9,801 nucleotides of DNA, taken from the NCBI GenBank assembly GCA_003819755.1, contig RPQK01000230.1, forward strand, positions 1 to 9,801. Reading direction: 5' to 3'. Of the stretch, positions 1 to 6,366 are shown piece after piece; position 1 is the stretch's first letter; every line of letters starts with the position of its first letter. The DNA is from Acidobacteriota bacterium (GTDB taxonomy: Bacteria > Acidobacteriota > UBA6911 > RPQK01). The notes under the pieces are model-generated. The model saw only the letters and a program-made list of their open reading frames with translations. It did not search any database and was not told the DNA's origin. The translations under genes and the position numbers were made by a program.

Positions 1-441
1 AAACGAACCCCTCGGCGTCGCGACGTACACGACCGACCCTTCCCGAATCCGGTTCGACAGGTCGGCCTCCTGCACAGGAATCGCCTCGATACGGACCTGG
101 CCGAAGGCCTTGCGCACTTCGTCCATGAATCCTGTCGAACCGTCGTCATACAGGATCAATACTTGAGGAGAACTGCCGGGGGACAGTGTGCGTACGTAGG
201 CGAACACCTTCTTGAAAATGACCACCTGAATATCTGCAGGAACGGCTGAGTCCTGAGTGACAGCAGACCCGGATGCGAGGGCCACGGGAACGGACAGCCC
301 TAGTAGCAAGAGCCGCGCGGCCGAGGGTAGCCGTGAGGCGCGAGATTGCAGGACGGATAGTCCGGACGACAGGCAAAAACCGAGGAAGGCAGACTGTCGC
401 GTCTGCACACTCACACACGTGCAACCTTCCATGCGCCTCAT
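1..441 (-). CDS. Exported protein, YfiR/DUF4154-like (3' end outside window)
   Basis: An open frame of 147 codons runs from an ATG at 441 off the left edge without a stop. The start is supported by AAGGA at 446-450, 4 nt upstream; a second in-frame ATG lies at 432. The N-terminal part is long, with a hydrophobic stretch (LLLLGLSVPVALASGSA, about residues 51-67) that looks like a signal-peptide core ending in an A-x-A-type site, so the mature protein is probably exported. The mature part starts near PADIQVVIFKKVFAYVRTL and shows alternating beta/alpha patterning (VLILYDDGS, then GSVVYVATP near the window edge). This order is reminiscent of the YfiR/DUF4154 family of small periplasmic proteins, some of which restrain diguanylate cyclases. 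That is a pattern-level resemblance with no catalytic motif behind it. It is divergent from the regulator at 591. Confidence that it is coding is good; the family is uncertain, and another small periplasmic binding-type fold is possible. Confidence 0.6.
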   Translation of the reverse strand, partial: MRRMEGCTCVSVQTRQSAFLGFCLSSGLSVLQSRASRLPSAARLLLLGLSVPVALASGSAVTQDSAVPADIQVVIFKKVFAYVRTLSPGSSPQVLILYDDGSTGFMDEVRKAFGQVRIEAIPVQEADLSNRIREGSVVYVATPRGSF

Positions 442-533
442 TCGGTCCTTCCAAGCCGTAACAGTCGGGGGAAACAGCCACTAATCTGAAGCAAGTTCAA
501 ACCGAGAGCAATAGACGGGGCATTAAATTTGCC

Positions 534-561
534 TTGATAAAATCTTGACACGCAATATAAT
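534..561 (+). promoter_or_regulatory. Sigma70-type promoter of the winged-helix/TPR regulator
   Basis: TTGATA at 534-539 and a perfect TATAAT at 556-561 are separated by 16 bp. Transcription would start near 568 and leave a leader of about 23 nt before the ATG at 591. A TTGACA at 545-550 lies only 5 bp from the TATAAT and so cannot be its -35 element. The surrounding DNA is AT-rich compared with the flanking genes. Confidence 0.65.
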
Positions 562-590
562 GAGCCCCAAGCAGTTACGGCGAGGCGGCG

Positions 591-2387
591 ATGCTGACGG
601 GGTGGATGGGACGGGGATGTTCTATGAGTTTGGGGGACTGGGGTACCCGCAAAATCAGGTTCCGTTCCTTTGAGGTCGATTTTGGCACCGGCGAGCTGCG
701 CAAAGGGGATCGCCGGGTCAGGCTGCGCGACAAATCGCTGGAAGTCCTTGCCGTGCTTCTCGAACAGCCCGGCAAACTTGTCAGCCGGTCGGAGCTCCGA
801 GTCAGACTCTGGCCCAGTGATGTTTTTGTCGACTTCGAGAACAATATCAATTGTGCGGTCAGCCAGCTCCGGTACGCGCTTGGCGATTCCGCAGTGCGCC
901 CCCGGTATATCGAGACGCTGCCGCGAAAGGGCTACCGGTTCCTGCTCGATCCGGCTGAGATCTCCCTCACGTCTGACAAATCTGCTTCCGGCCTGTTGAA
1001 GATACTCGTCCTGCCTTTCCAACAACTCGGCGAGAGCAACTCAGAGGATCACCTTTCTGACGGCGTGACCGAAGAGATGATTGTCCGGCTCGGTGCCTCA
1101 GCGGGAGAAAGCCTGAAAGTCATTGCCCGTGCGACGGCGATGACGTACAAGACGACCTGCAAGAGCGTGGCTGCGATCGGCCGTGAACTGGGCGTCAACT
1201 ACCTTGTGGAGGGCCGTCTATTGCGCACGGAGAACCGTGTGCGGATTAATGCCTCGATCGTAAACGTGCCCGACGGCACGCAGCTCTGGTCGACCAGTCG
1301 CGAGGGAAAACTGAGCGAGATCCTGATCCTGCAGAGAGAGCTGGCGGATGCGGTTGCGGGGCGCATACGTTTACTGGTGCCCTCCGATCAGCCCTTTTCT
1401 TCCCCATCCCCTCACCTGACAGATCCTGACACCTACGACGCTTATCTGCGGGGGCGCGCCCTGTCTCACCAGTTGACGCGGGACGGGTTGAAAGGGGGGA
1501 TCTCGTGTTTCAGGGAAGCGCTGCTGAAAGACCCTTCCTACGCGCCGGGCTGGGCCAGCCTGGCCGCTTCTCAAGCCTTGCTCGGCTTGTGGGGATATGC
1601 TCCGCAGAAGCAAGTGATGCCGGAGGCGGAACGGGCTGCACGAAAAGCGATCGAATTGAATCCCCAATCGGCCTTGGCCCATAGCGCGCTGGGGACAGTC
1701 TACTGGTTCCATTACTGGTACCTGGCCCTGTGCGAGCAAGAGTACGAACACGCGGTGCAGCTGAGTCCCGGCGACTCCGACGTCCGGTGGCCTTTCTTTG
1801 TCTTTCTGAGTGCGATCAGAGGAGACCATGAAAGGGCGATCCGTGAGGCGAGGCTGACCGAAGAGCTGGATCCGGCATCGGTGCTGATCTGCGCCAACGT
1901 TGGTTGGGTCTACTACTGGGCAAGGAGATACGACGACGCGGTCGCCCAAAGTCGCAAGGCTCTGGAAATGCGTCCTGACTACCTCCAGGCCCACTACCTC
2001 CTGGGTGCGAGCCAACTGGCCAACGGCCGTTCCAGAGAAGCCGTCCAGGCCTACGAGAAGGCTTCGTCTTTCCATCAGGACAACTACTCTCTGGCGTCGC
2101 TGGCCATGGCGTGGGGCTTTGCCGGAGAAAAGCGTCGAGCGGCTGATCTTTGCGACAGCCTGCGGCAGAAAGCCGAGTCCTCGTATGTGCCCGCTATGTG
2201 CTTTGCCGTCGCTTCGGTCGGACTGGGAGACCACGATCGGGTGTTTGAGTGGATGGAGCGGGCGTACGGCGAGAGAGACTCGCAGTTGCTGTTCGTGAGA
2301 GCCTCTCCCGCGTACGATTCGTTGCGTTCGGATCCTCGCTTCGGCCGACTCTTGGCCCTGCTCGGGATGCCTCCACACAGCCGGTAG
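591..2387 (+). CDS. CadC-like regulator: OmpR-type winged helix + TolB-like domain + TPR repeats
   Basis: Predicted cytoplasmic DNA-binding regulator of 598 residues. Residues about 22-117 form an OmpR/PhoB-type winged helix, with the typical acidobacterial sequence around VFVDFENNINCAVSQLRYAL and ending in ETLPRKGYRFL. Residues about 135-260 match the TolB-like/COG5616 domain seen in such proteins (ILVLPFQQLG, LSDGVTEEMIVRLG, LGVNYLVEGRLLRTENRVRI, QLWSTSREG). Residues about 280-565 are TPR-like helical repeats (for example ARKAIELNPQSALAHSALG and SRKALEMRPDYLQAHYLLG), followed by the common tail SPAYDSLRSDPRFGRLL. Unlike CadC, no transmembrane helix separates the winged helix from the rest, so it is probably soluble. 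GAGG at 582-585 lies 5 nt before the ATG at 591; in-frame ATGs at 606 and 624 are alternatives that would still keep the whole DNA-binding domain. There is no receiver domain, so the input is probably a protein or ligand bound by the TPR part. The target genes cannot be read from the sequence; the divergent gene at 441 is a natural candidate. Confidence 0.93.
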   Translation: MLTGWMGRGCSMSLGDWGTRKIRFRSFEVDFGTGELRKGDRRVRLRDKSLEVLAVLLEQPGKLVSRSELRVRLWPSDVFVDFENNINCAVSQLRYALGDSAVRPRYIETLPRKGYRFLLDPAEISLTSDKSASGLLKILVLPFQQLGESNSEDHLSDGVTEEMIVRLGASAGESLKVIARATAMTYKTTCKSVAAIGRELGVNYLVEGRLLRTENRVRINASIVNVPDGTQLWSTSREGKLSEILILQRELADAVAGRIRLLVPSDQPFSSPSPHLTDPDTYDAYLRGRALSHQLTRDGLKGGISCFREALLKDPSYAPGWASLAASQALLGLWGYAPQKQVMPEAERAARKAIELNPQSALAHSALGTVYWFHYWYLALCEQEYEHAVQLSPGDSDVRWPFFVFLSAIRGDHERAIREARLTEELDPASVLICANVGWVYYWARRYDDAVAQSRKALEMRPDYLQAHYLLGASQLANGRSREAVQAYEKASSFHQDNYSLASLAMAWGFAGEKRRAADLCDSLRQKAESSYVPAMCFAVASVGLGDHDRVFEWMERAYGERDSQLLFVRASPAYDSLRSDPRFGRLLALLGMPPHSR

Positions 2388-2405
2388 CGCGGCGGTTCAG
2401 GTTTC

Positions 2406-2999
2406 CTACGAGCTCGACTCGAACCCCTTCTGGAATTCCTGGGCGGCAAGGCGTTGGTCGCGGTTCGAGTCCAGGGATCCAAACCAGCCGGTCGCCAACT
2501 CATCCGGGTCGACGTGGTTGTCGTCGTTGGTGTCCCAGGTGTCGAAGATGCCCGCATTCACCTCATCTTCAGTCAGATCGCCGCTTTTGTCCTTGTCCCA
2601 CTTTTTGAGGCTGTTCTTGCCCCCGACGCCGGCAATCTCGTTCTTGTCCACGCGCCCGTTCCCGTCGGTGTCCCATTTTTGCGCCAGGTTGAGCTTGCTG
2701 GTCGAGTCTGTGAACTCCGCCTGGTTGAGGGACTTGTCGTTGTCTTTGTCGGCATCTGCGAACCACCGTCCCTGTGAGAAGCCAACGGTGAATTCGCTTT
2801 CCATGATGTAGTCGTCACGGTTAACATCCCAGTCAGAGAAACTAATCTGCTGGGATTTTTCGGTGGTCGTCTCGTTTGCTCCGACCCCTGCTTCATGCGT
2901 TTCACATCCGATGTAGACCAGTGGGGTCACCAAAAGGATGGACGCCTGCAGCAGGCGGCCAAAATCTCCTCGTCTGACGTTTGACACACTTCTTCTCAC
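2406..2999 (-). CDS. Probable lipoprotein with six EF-hand calcium-binding loops
   Basis: 197-residue protein read from a GTG at 2999, with GGAGGT at 3011-3016, 11 nt upstream (a slightly long spacing). Arginines near the N-terminus, a hydrophobic stretch (LLQASILLVTPLVYIGC) and Cys32 look like a lipoprotein signal, although Tyr at -3 makes the lipobox atypical. Six 12-residue EF-hand loops follow, starting at Asp58, Asp84, Asp110, Asp135, Asp156 and Asp177. All have D/N at positions 1, 3 and 5 except the fourth, which has Ser at 5; all have a hydrophobic residue at position 8 and Glu at 12. Most loops are preceded by an aromatic residue (WD repeated), and the spacing shortens from 26 to 21 residues, so the last three are tightly packed. 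The whole mature protein is essentially EF-hands, suggesting extracytoplasmic Ca2+ binding, buffering or sensing; no catalytic domain is attached. It is convergent with the regulator (18 bp between stops) with no obvious hairpin between them. Confidence 0.92.
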   Translation of the reverse strand: MRRSVSNVRRGDFGRLLQASILLVTPLVYIGCETHEAGVGANETTTEKSQQISFSDWDVNRDDYIMESEFTVGFSQGRWFADADKDNDKSLNQAEFTDSTSKLNLAQKWDTDGNGRVDKNEIAGVGGKNSLKKWDKDKSGDLTEDEVNAGIFDTWDTNDDNHVDPDELATGWFGSLDSNRDQRLAAQEFQKGFESSS

Positions 3000-3020
3000 T
3001 TCAGTCTTTAACCTCCGTAA

Positions 3021-3102
3021 ACTCTTCAGCTGATTGGCCTATTAGCCCCCGGGCCGGAAGCCCTGGTTACCGATACATGCAACTCGTTGGCCCAAAAAGA
3101 GT
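3021..3102 (-). promoter_or_regulatory. Possible structured 5' leader of the EF-hand gene
   Basis: Nested complementary segments can be seen by eye. ACTCTT (3021-3026) pairs with AAGAGT (3097-3102). Inside that, TTGGCC (3034-3039) pairs with GGCCCAA (3089-3095) with one bulged base. Between them GGGC-CGGAA-GCCC forms a hairpin that can be extended by CC/GG across a bulge. On the minus strand the structure ends 4 nt before the GGAGG Shine-Dalgarno of the EF-hand gene, a position suited to controlling translation. I do not recognise a known riboswitch. A TTGACA lies at 3112-3117 on the minus strand but has no good -10, and a start there would cut the outer helix, so it is not certain that the structure is transcribed whole. 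Confidence 0.28.
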
Positions 3103-3231
3103 GCTTTCCGCTGTCAATTCTCTACGCTGAAGGATCGGTTGGGGATTCAGTCGTTCGCCTAATTCGTTGAGAAAACGAGTGTCCGATCGGGTCACACGGG
3201 TGCAGTGAGGGTGAGAACAACCCCAGGCGAG
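3103..3231. other. Intergenic stretch without recognisable gene
   Basis: Together with the leader and the hairpin array this makes up the gap of about 320 bp between the EF-hand gene start and the korB stop. I see no credible ORF, tRNA or repeat here, only a small hairpin (TCGTT-gagaa-AACGA, near 3164-3178). Confidence 0.4.
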
Positions 3232-3321
3232 AAAAGACCTCAAGGACCCCCAAGGACCTCAAGGACAGCAGTCGAGTCGCCTTCTTGGTCCTTGCGGTCT
3301 TTGGGGGTCCTTGGGTCTTTT
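3232..3321. repeat. Inverted array of 9-bp GACCTCAAR units; terminator-like hairpin after korB
   Basis: The left arm (3232-3266, 35 nt) consists of GACCTCAAG-type units of 9-10 bp. The right arm (3288-3321, 34 nt) is its reverse complement apart from two mismatches and one missing base. The loop is 21 nt (3267-3287). The right arm runs into the TAA stop of korB (3320-3322), so on the minus strand the hairpin starts immediately after translation ends and closes with TCTTTT. It could therefore act as a transcription terminator or 3'-end stabiliser of the korAB mRNA. The same unit makes the array at 6221-6313. Confidence 0.85.
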
Positions 3322-4201
3322 ATTGCGGGCGGAACGTGTCCAGAATATCCACGCGCAGCCTGGCCTCCGGAACCAGGCGGTCGTGAAGTTCTCTTACCGC
3401 CGTCTCAAAAGTGGCTGCGGGCTCTGGATTCCGGTAGAAGACTCCGGTGTAAAGCTTGATCCCATACTCCTGGGCAAGGGCCATCGCCTTCAGACGGTCT
3501 GTCGTATCGTGGGCCAGGTCCTTCAGGCTCTGCATCTTCTGCTTGTGGACCCGGAGTTGTTGTTCCTCCTGACCGTACGTTACGCACGGCGACTGAACGT
3601 TGATGAAAGCGAACCCAGGGTAACGGATTCCCTCTTCGATGACGTCGGCCAGCCCGCTCATGTCGGCTGGAGTCCCCTGGGCCACAAACCCAGCCCCATA
3701 GCTCAGCACGTAGAGGAGCGGGTTGACCGGTTCTTCGAGACTGCCGTGAAACGACGAGCCGGTCTTGAGCCCGCGTGGGGAGGTTGGTGAAAGCTGGCCC
3801 TTGGTCAGGCCATAGATCTGGTTGTCCATCAATATGTAGGTGAGATCGAGGTTCCGGCGAATTGCGTGCGGAACGTGGCCGCCGCCGATCGAAAACCCGT
3901 CCCCGTCGCCTCCCGCCACCAGCACCAGCAGATCCGGGTTCGCCAGTTTGATACCCTGCGCGATTGGCAGGGCCCGGCCATGCACGCTGTTGAAACCGTA
4001 GGCGGTGGTATATCCGGGAATTCGGCTCGAACAGCCGATACCAGATACGAAAGCAATCTCGTGTGGCGGTCTTCCGATTCTTGCCAGTGCTTTGTAGATA
4101 GCTGATACGACGCCGAAATCCCCGCAGCTCGGACACCAGATCGGCTTCAGATCACTCTTGTAATCCTTCGCCTGGTATTCGTGTTCGGCAACTATGCTCA
4201 T
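3320..4201 (-). CDS. korB: 2-oxoacid:ferredoxin oxidoreductase, beta subunit
   Basis: 293-residue catalytic subunit that, with KorA, oxidatively decarboxylates a 2-oxoacid (probably 2-oxoglutarate) with CoA, passing electrons to ferredoxin; the reaction can run in reverse in CO2-fixing cycles. Cys23 and Cys26 (WCPSCGDFG), Cys57 (GIGCSSRIPGY) and Cys206 (QSPCVTYG) match the four ligands of the beta-subunit [4Fe-4S] cluster. Residues 97-127 (GGDGDGFSIGGGH through MDNQIYGLTKGQ) carry the GDG...N thiamine-diphosphate/Mg motif. GLTKGQxSPTS and the SPCVTYG signature fit the KorB/OorB-type rather than the pyruvate-type branch. I use the ATG at 4201 because GAGGAG lies 7 nt upstream (4209-4214). The longer frame from a GTG at 4234 begins inside a repeat array and adds 11 unconserved residues. 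It is the second gene of an operon with korA, 142 nt downstream of it. Confidence 0.94.
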   Translation of the reverse strand: MSIVAEHEYQAKDYKSDLKPIWCPSCGDFGVVSAIYKALARIGRPPHEIAFVSGIGCSSRIPGYTTAYGFNSVHGRALPIAQGIKLANPDLLVLVAGGDGDGFSIGGGHVPHAIRRNLDLTYILMDNQIYGLTKGQLSPTSPRGLKTGSSFHGSLEEPVNPLLYVLSYGAGFVAQGTPADMSGLADVIEEGIRYPGFAFINVQSPCVTYGQEEQQLRVHKQKMQSLKDLAHDTTDRLKAMALAQEYGIKLYTGVFYRNPEPAATFETAVRELHDRLVPEARLRVDILDTFRPQ

Positions 4202-4208
4202 GGAAAAT

Positions 4209-4214
4209 CTCCTC
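4209..4214 (-). promoter_or_regulatory. Shine-Dalgarno that fixes the korB start
   Basis: GAGGAG on the minus strand, 7 nt before the ATG at 4201. No comparable site precedes the GTG at 4234, which lies within the 7-bp repeat array. Confidence 0.8.
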
Positions 4215-4222
4215 ACAAAGGT

Positions 4223-4338
4223 TTCACCGTTCACCGTTCACCGTTCACGGTTAAGCAGTTCGAACCATCGACTTATCGAACCTTCAAACCGGTGAACGGT
4301 GAACGCTGAACGCTGAACGGTGAACGGTGAACGGTGAA
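4223..4338. repeat. Inverted array of 7-bp CGGTGAA units between korA and korB
   Basis: TTCACCG occurs three times in tandem (4223-4243) plus a variant TTCACGG (4244-4250). After a spacer of about 39 bp the reverse complement CGGTGAA occurs seven times in tandem (4290-4338), the third and fourth copies as CGCTGAA. Positions 4223-4246 and 4315-4338 are perfect 24-bp reverse complements. The array starts about 5 bp after the korA stop and ends about 8 bp before the korB Shine-Dalgarno, so it fills the intercistronic gap and would be transcribed as a long hairpin. It could cause partial termination, RNase protection or different output of the two subunits; none of these is shown. Confidence 0.92.
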
Positions 4339-4343
4339 CCGTT

Positions 4344-6137
4344 CTATCCCAACATCGGCTCGGGCTCGGGCACGCGACCGCGCTGTAGATCCAGGGTCAG
4401 TTGCTGCAGCCGGGACACCACTTCCTCGACGAGGATCGGGTTGGATCCACTCCTCGCAAGCGACTGGACACCGCGCGGAAGGTCAACGTACATGCGCAGC
4501 ACCCGGTAGAGCTGCCCCTGGTACGACTGCTCGATAATCAGGCCTGCTTTTACTTCCCTGAAGAAATCCCGGTAGATTTCCTCGGAAACAGGGTAAAGAA
4601 GCTTCGGAATCAGAAGCTTGACCCGCATTCCGGCTTTGCGCGCCCGCTCGAGCGCTTCCGACGCCACTCCCGCCAAGCTTCCCCAGCTGACCATAGCCAG
4701 AGGCGCATGGCTGTCGCCTTCGATGACAAACAAGTCGCGCCGGTGCTTGAGCGGTATGAGCTTTCGAATCCGCTTTTCATTCATCCGGGCGTGCACGTCG
4801 CCCTTTGCGGTCGGTGCCCCCTTCTCGTTGTGCTCGATCCCCGATGCCAGGTAATTGCCGCCTTTCATACCGGGATGGCTGATCGGGCTCACCCCGGAAT
4901 CGGTAACCCGAAACCGGACATAGTTATCGAGCTCAGACCGGGTGGGGAGCCGGCGGTTAACCACATGCACGTTGGCCGTATTAATCGCAGGGACAGTCTC
5001 TTTACGCTGGGCGATCTCCTGATCGGACAGGAGGATCACCGGTGTCTGGTACGCCTCGGCGATATTGAAGGCTTCGACCGTCATCCGAAACGTGTCATGT
5101 ACGCTGATCGGGGCGATTACCGGGCGCACGGCATCGCCGTGGGCGGAAAAAATCGCCTGGAAGAGGTCAGACTGCTCACTTTTCGTCGGTATGCCTGTCG
5201 AAGGCCCGCCCCTTTGAACGTTGACGCAAACGAGCGGAAGCTCGGCAATCGTCGCCAGTCCCAGAATCTCAGTTTTCAACGACATGCCGGGCCCGGAAGT
5301 CGCGGTCATCGCTTTCTTACCGGCGAACGAAGCGCCGACGGCGGCTCCAATTCCCGCAATTTCGTCTTCCGCCTGCAGGACGGTCCCGCCGTGTTTCCAA
5401 AGTTCCTTGGAAAGAAAATGCATGATCTCCGTGGAGGGGGTGATCGGATAGCCGCCGAAGAAGTCGCAACCGGCAAAGATGGCAGCGGCCGCGCACATTT
5501 CGTTGCCGTCCAGCAGCAAAATCTTCCCGTTCGCGGCCTTAGGCGCCGCCATTACGACGTCCAAGTCCACGGGATGTGCAGCAGCGAATTCCAAACCGGC
5601 CGCGAAAGCCCGTTCGTTGCCGCGCAGCACCTGCTCGCCTTTCTTCCCGAATTTGCGGCGAATACCGGCCAATACGTTTTCCTCGGCCAGTTTGAACCAG
5701 CCGGCCAGTAGCCCGAGTACGACCGTGTTTTTGGCCTTATCGGTACCGGCGTGCTGCCTCGCGGTCTCCTGGATAGGAACCGGGATAGCGACCGCCGGTC
5801 TGACCTCGGTCAGGGGGAGCTTGTCGGGCTGGACTTTGGTATTCGAATCGTAGATAACCACGGTCCTTCCGTCCACCGGCAACTCGCTGCCGAATCGCAT
5901 GAAGTCTTCCCAGTTGAGGGCGACCGCCACATCGAGTGTCCCGCCCGGGCTGAGGACGGGATCGGTCGAAATGCGCAGCCGGCACGACGATTCGCCTCCG
6001 CGAATCTGTGAGCCGAAGCTTTTGCTCATGATGGCGTAATAGCCCTCCCGGGCTAGCGCCGACATCAACGATTCCCCGGCCGAGACGATGCCGTCACCAC
6101 CAGAACCTGCCATTCCAATAATTAAGTCGTTCCGCAT
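4344..6137 (-). CDS. korA: 2-oxoacid:ferredoxin oxidoreductase, fused gamma-alpha subunit
   Basis: 597-residue subunit, the usual size of gamma-alpha fusions. Residues 1 to about 190 are the gamma domain (GMAGSGGDGIVSAGESL at 8-24, then SKSFGSQIRGGESSCRLRIS), which binds CoA in related enzymes. From about residue 208 follows the alpha domain with the YPITPSTE motif (Tyr230-Glu237) that contacts the substrate and thiamine diphosphate, then AEDEIAGIGAAVGASFAGKK, TSGPGMSLKTEILGLA and NVQRGGPSTGIPTKSEQSDL (about 305-324). The C-terminal part contains the alpha-subunit domain ending in a Rossmann-like segment (VKLLIPKLLYPVSE, GLIIEQSYQGQL). The ATG at 6137 follows AAGGA by 5 nt. Fe-S clusters are carried by KorB; no delta/ferredoxin subunit gene is in the window, so electrons must go to a ferredoxin encoded elsewhere. 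Transcribed first in the operon korA-korB. Substrate assignment to 2-oxoglutarate rests on family resemblance; other 2-oxoacids are possible. Confidence 0.95.
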   Translation of the reverse strand: MRNDLIIGMAGSGGDGIVSAGESLMSALAREGYYAIMSKSFGSQIRGGESSCRLRISTDPVLSPGGTLDVAVALNWEDFMRFGSELPVDGRTVVIYDSNTKVQPDKLPLTEVRPAVAIPVPIQETARQHAGTDKAKNTVVLGLLAGWFKLAEENVLAGIRRKFGKKGEQVLRGNERAFAAGLEFAAAHPVDLDVVMAAPKAANGKILLLDGNEMCAAAAIFAGCDFFGGYPITPSTEIMHFLSKELWKHGGTVLQAEDEIAGIGAAVGASFAGKKAMTATSGPGMSLKTEILGLATIAELPLVCVNVQRGGPSTGIPTKSEQSDLFQAIFSAHGDAVRPVIAPISVHDTFRMTVEAFNIAEAYQTPVILLSDQEIAQRKETVPAINTANVHVVNRRLPTRSELDNYVRFRVTDSGVSPISHPGMKGGNYLASGIEHNEKGAPTAKGDVHARMNEKRIRKLIPLKHRRDLFVIEGDSHAPLAMVSWGSLAGVASEALERARKAGMRVKLLIPKLLYPVSEEIYRDFFREVKAGLIIEQSYQGQLYRVLRMYVDLPRGVQSLARSGSNPILVEEVVSRLQQLTLDLQRGRVPEPEPMLG

Positions 6138-6167
6138 AAAGTCCTTTTAGGTAGTTCTGAACGTGTA

Positions 6168-6197
6168 ATATTACATCCCGGTAGACATCGAGATCAA
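6168..6197 (-). promoter_or_regulatory. Candidate korAB promoter overlapping a palindrome
   Basis: On the minus strand TTGATC (6192-6197) is followed after 18 bp by TAATAT (6168-6173), giving a start near 6161 and a leader of about 24 nt. The -10 lies in a perfect 10-bp palindrome GTAATATTAC (6165-6174), which could be a small operator. Both hexamers differ from consensus, so this is a moderate call. Confidence 0.42.
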
Positions 6198-6220
6198 AGA
6201 GCAGCCAAAGGACCCCCAGT

Positions 6221-6313
6221 AGAACGAAAGGACCTCAAAGACCTCAAAGACCTGGCGAGTGCATGTCCTTCGTGTCGTTGAGGTCTTTGAGGTCCTTGAG
6301 GTCCTTTCGTTCT
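6221..6313. repeat. Inverted array of 9-bp GACCTCAAR units between korA and the hydrolase
   Basis: The left arm (6221-6253) and right arm (6281-6313) are 33 nt each and reverse complements at 32 positions; the loop is 27 nt. The core of each arm is a 9-bp tandem repeat (GACCTCAAA or GACCTCAAG in one sense), the same unit as the array at 3232-3321. An extra unpaired copy of the word AAAGGACCCCC lies just outside at 6207-6217, resembling AAGGACCCCC in the other array. Here it sits between two divergent genes, upstream of both, so it is not a simple gene-end terminator. If the hydrolase is transcribed from further left, the hairpin would be in its 5' leader. Confidence 0.92.
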
Positions 6314-6366
6314 GCCGCTTCTTTCTTCCCTTGCCTGGCGCTCGCCGTGGTTGTAGCCTCTTCGGC

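Noticed and set aside
146..481. Minus-strand ORF of 111 codons at the left edge
   Set aside because: It overlaps, in another frame, the partial exported protein at 1-441, which has a better start site, signal peptide and beta/alpha patterning.
545..550. Perfect TTGACA as a -35 element
   Set aside because: It is only 5 bp from the TATAAT, and no -10-like hexamer lies 16-18 bp downstream.
3021..3102. GGTTACCGAT (3065-3074, +) recalls the 3' part of a GEMM-I cyclic-di-GMP riboswitch
   Set aside because: The other conserved GEMM blocks (the CAGGGCAAACC-like and ACGCAAAGCC-like segments) are missing, and no + strand gene follows it.
3021..3102. Possible tRNA because of the closed 82-nt stem-loop layout
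   Set aside because: No T-arm GGTTC/GATCC pattern, no anticodon stem of proper geometry and no CCA end on either strand.
4223..4338. Could the regular repeats be a CRISPR array?
   Set aside because: The units are 7 bp, directly adjacent without spacers, and occur in both orientations; there are no cas genes.
4401..5711. 436-codon + strand ORF opposite korA
   Set aside because: It is a shadow of korA, whose minus-strand product is conserved throughout; high GC favours long antisense frames.
6166..6174. TAATATTAC, identical to the nick-site nonamer of geminivirus-type rolling-circle origins
   Set aside because: It is not in the loop of a hairpin, no Rep gene or iterons are near, and a 9-mer in AT-rich promoter DNA is easily chance.
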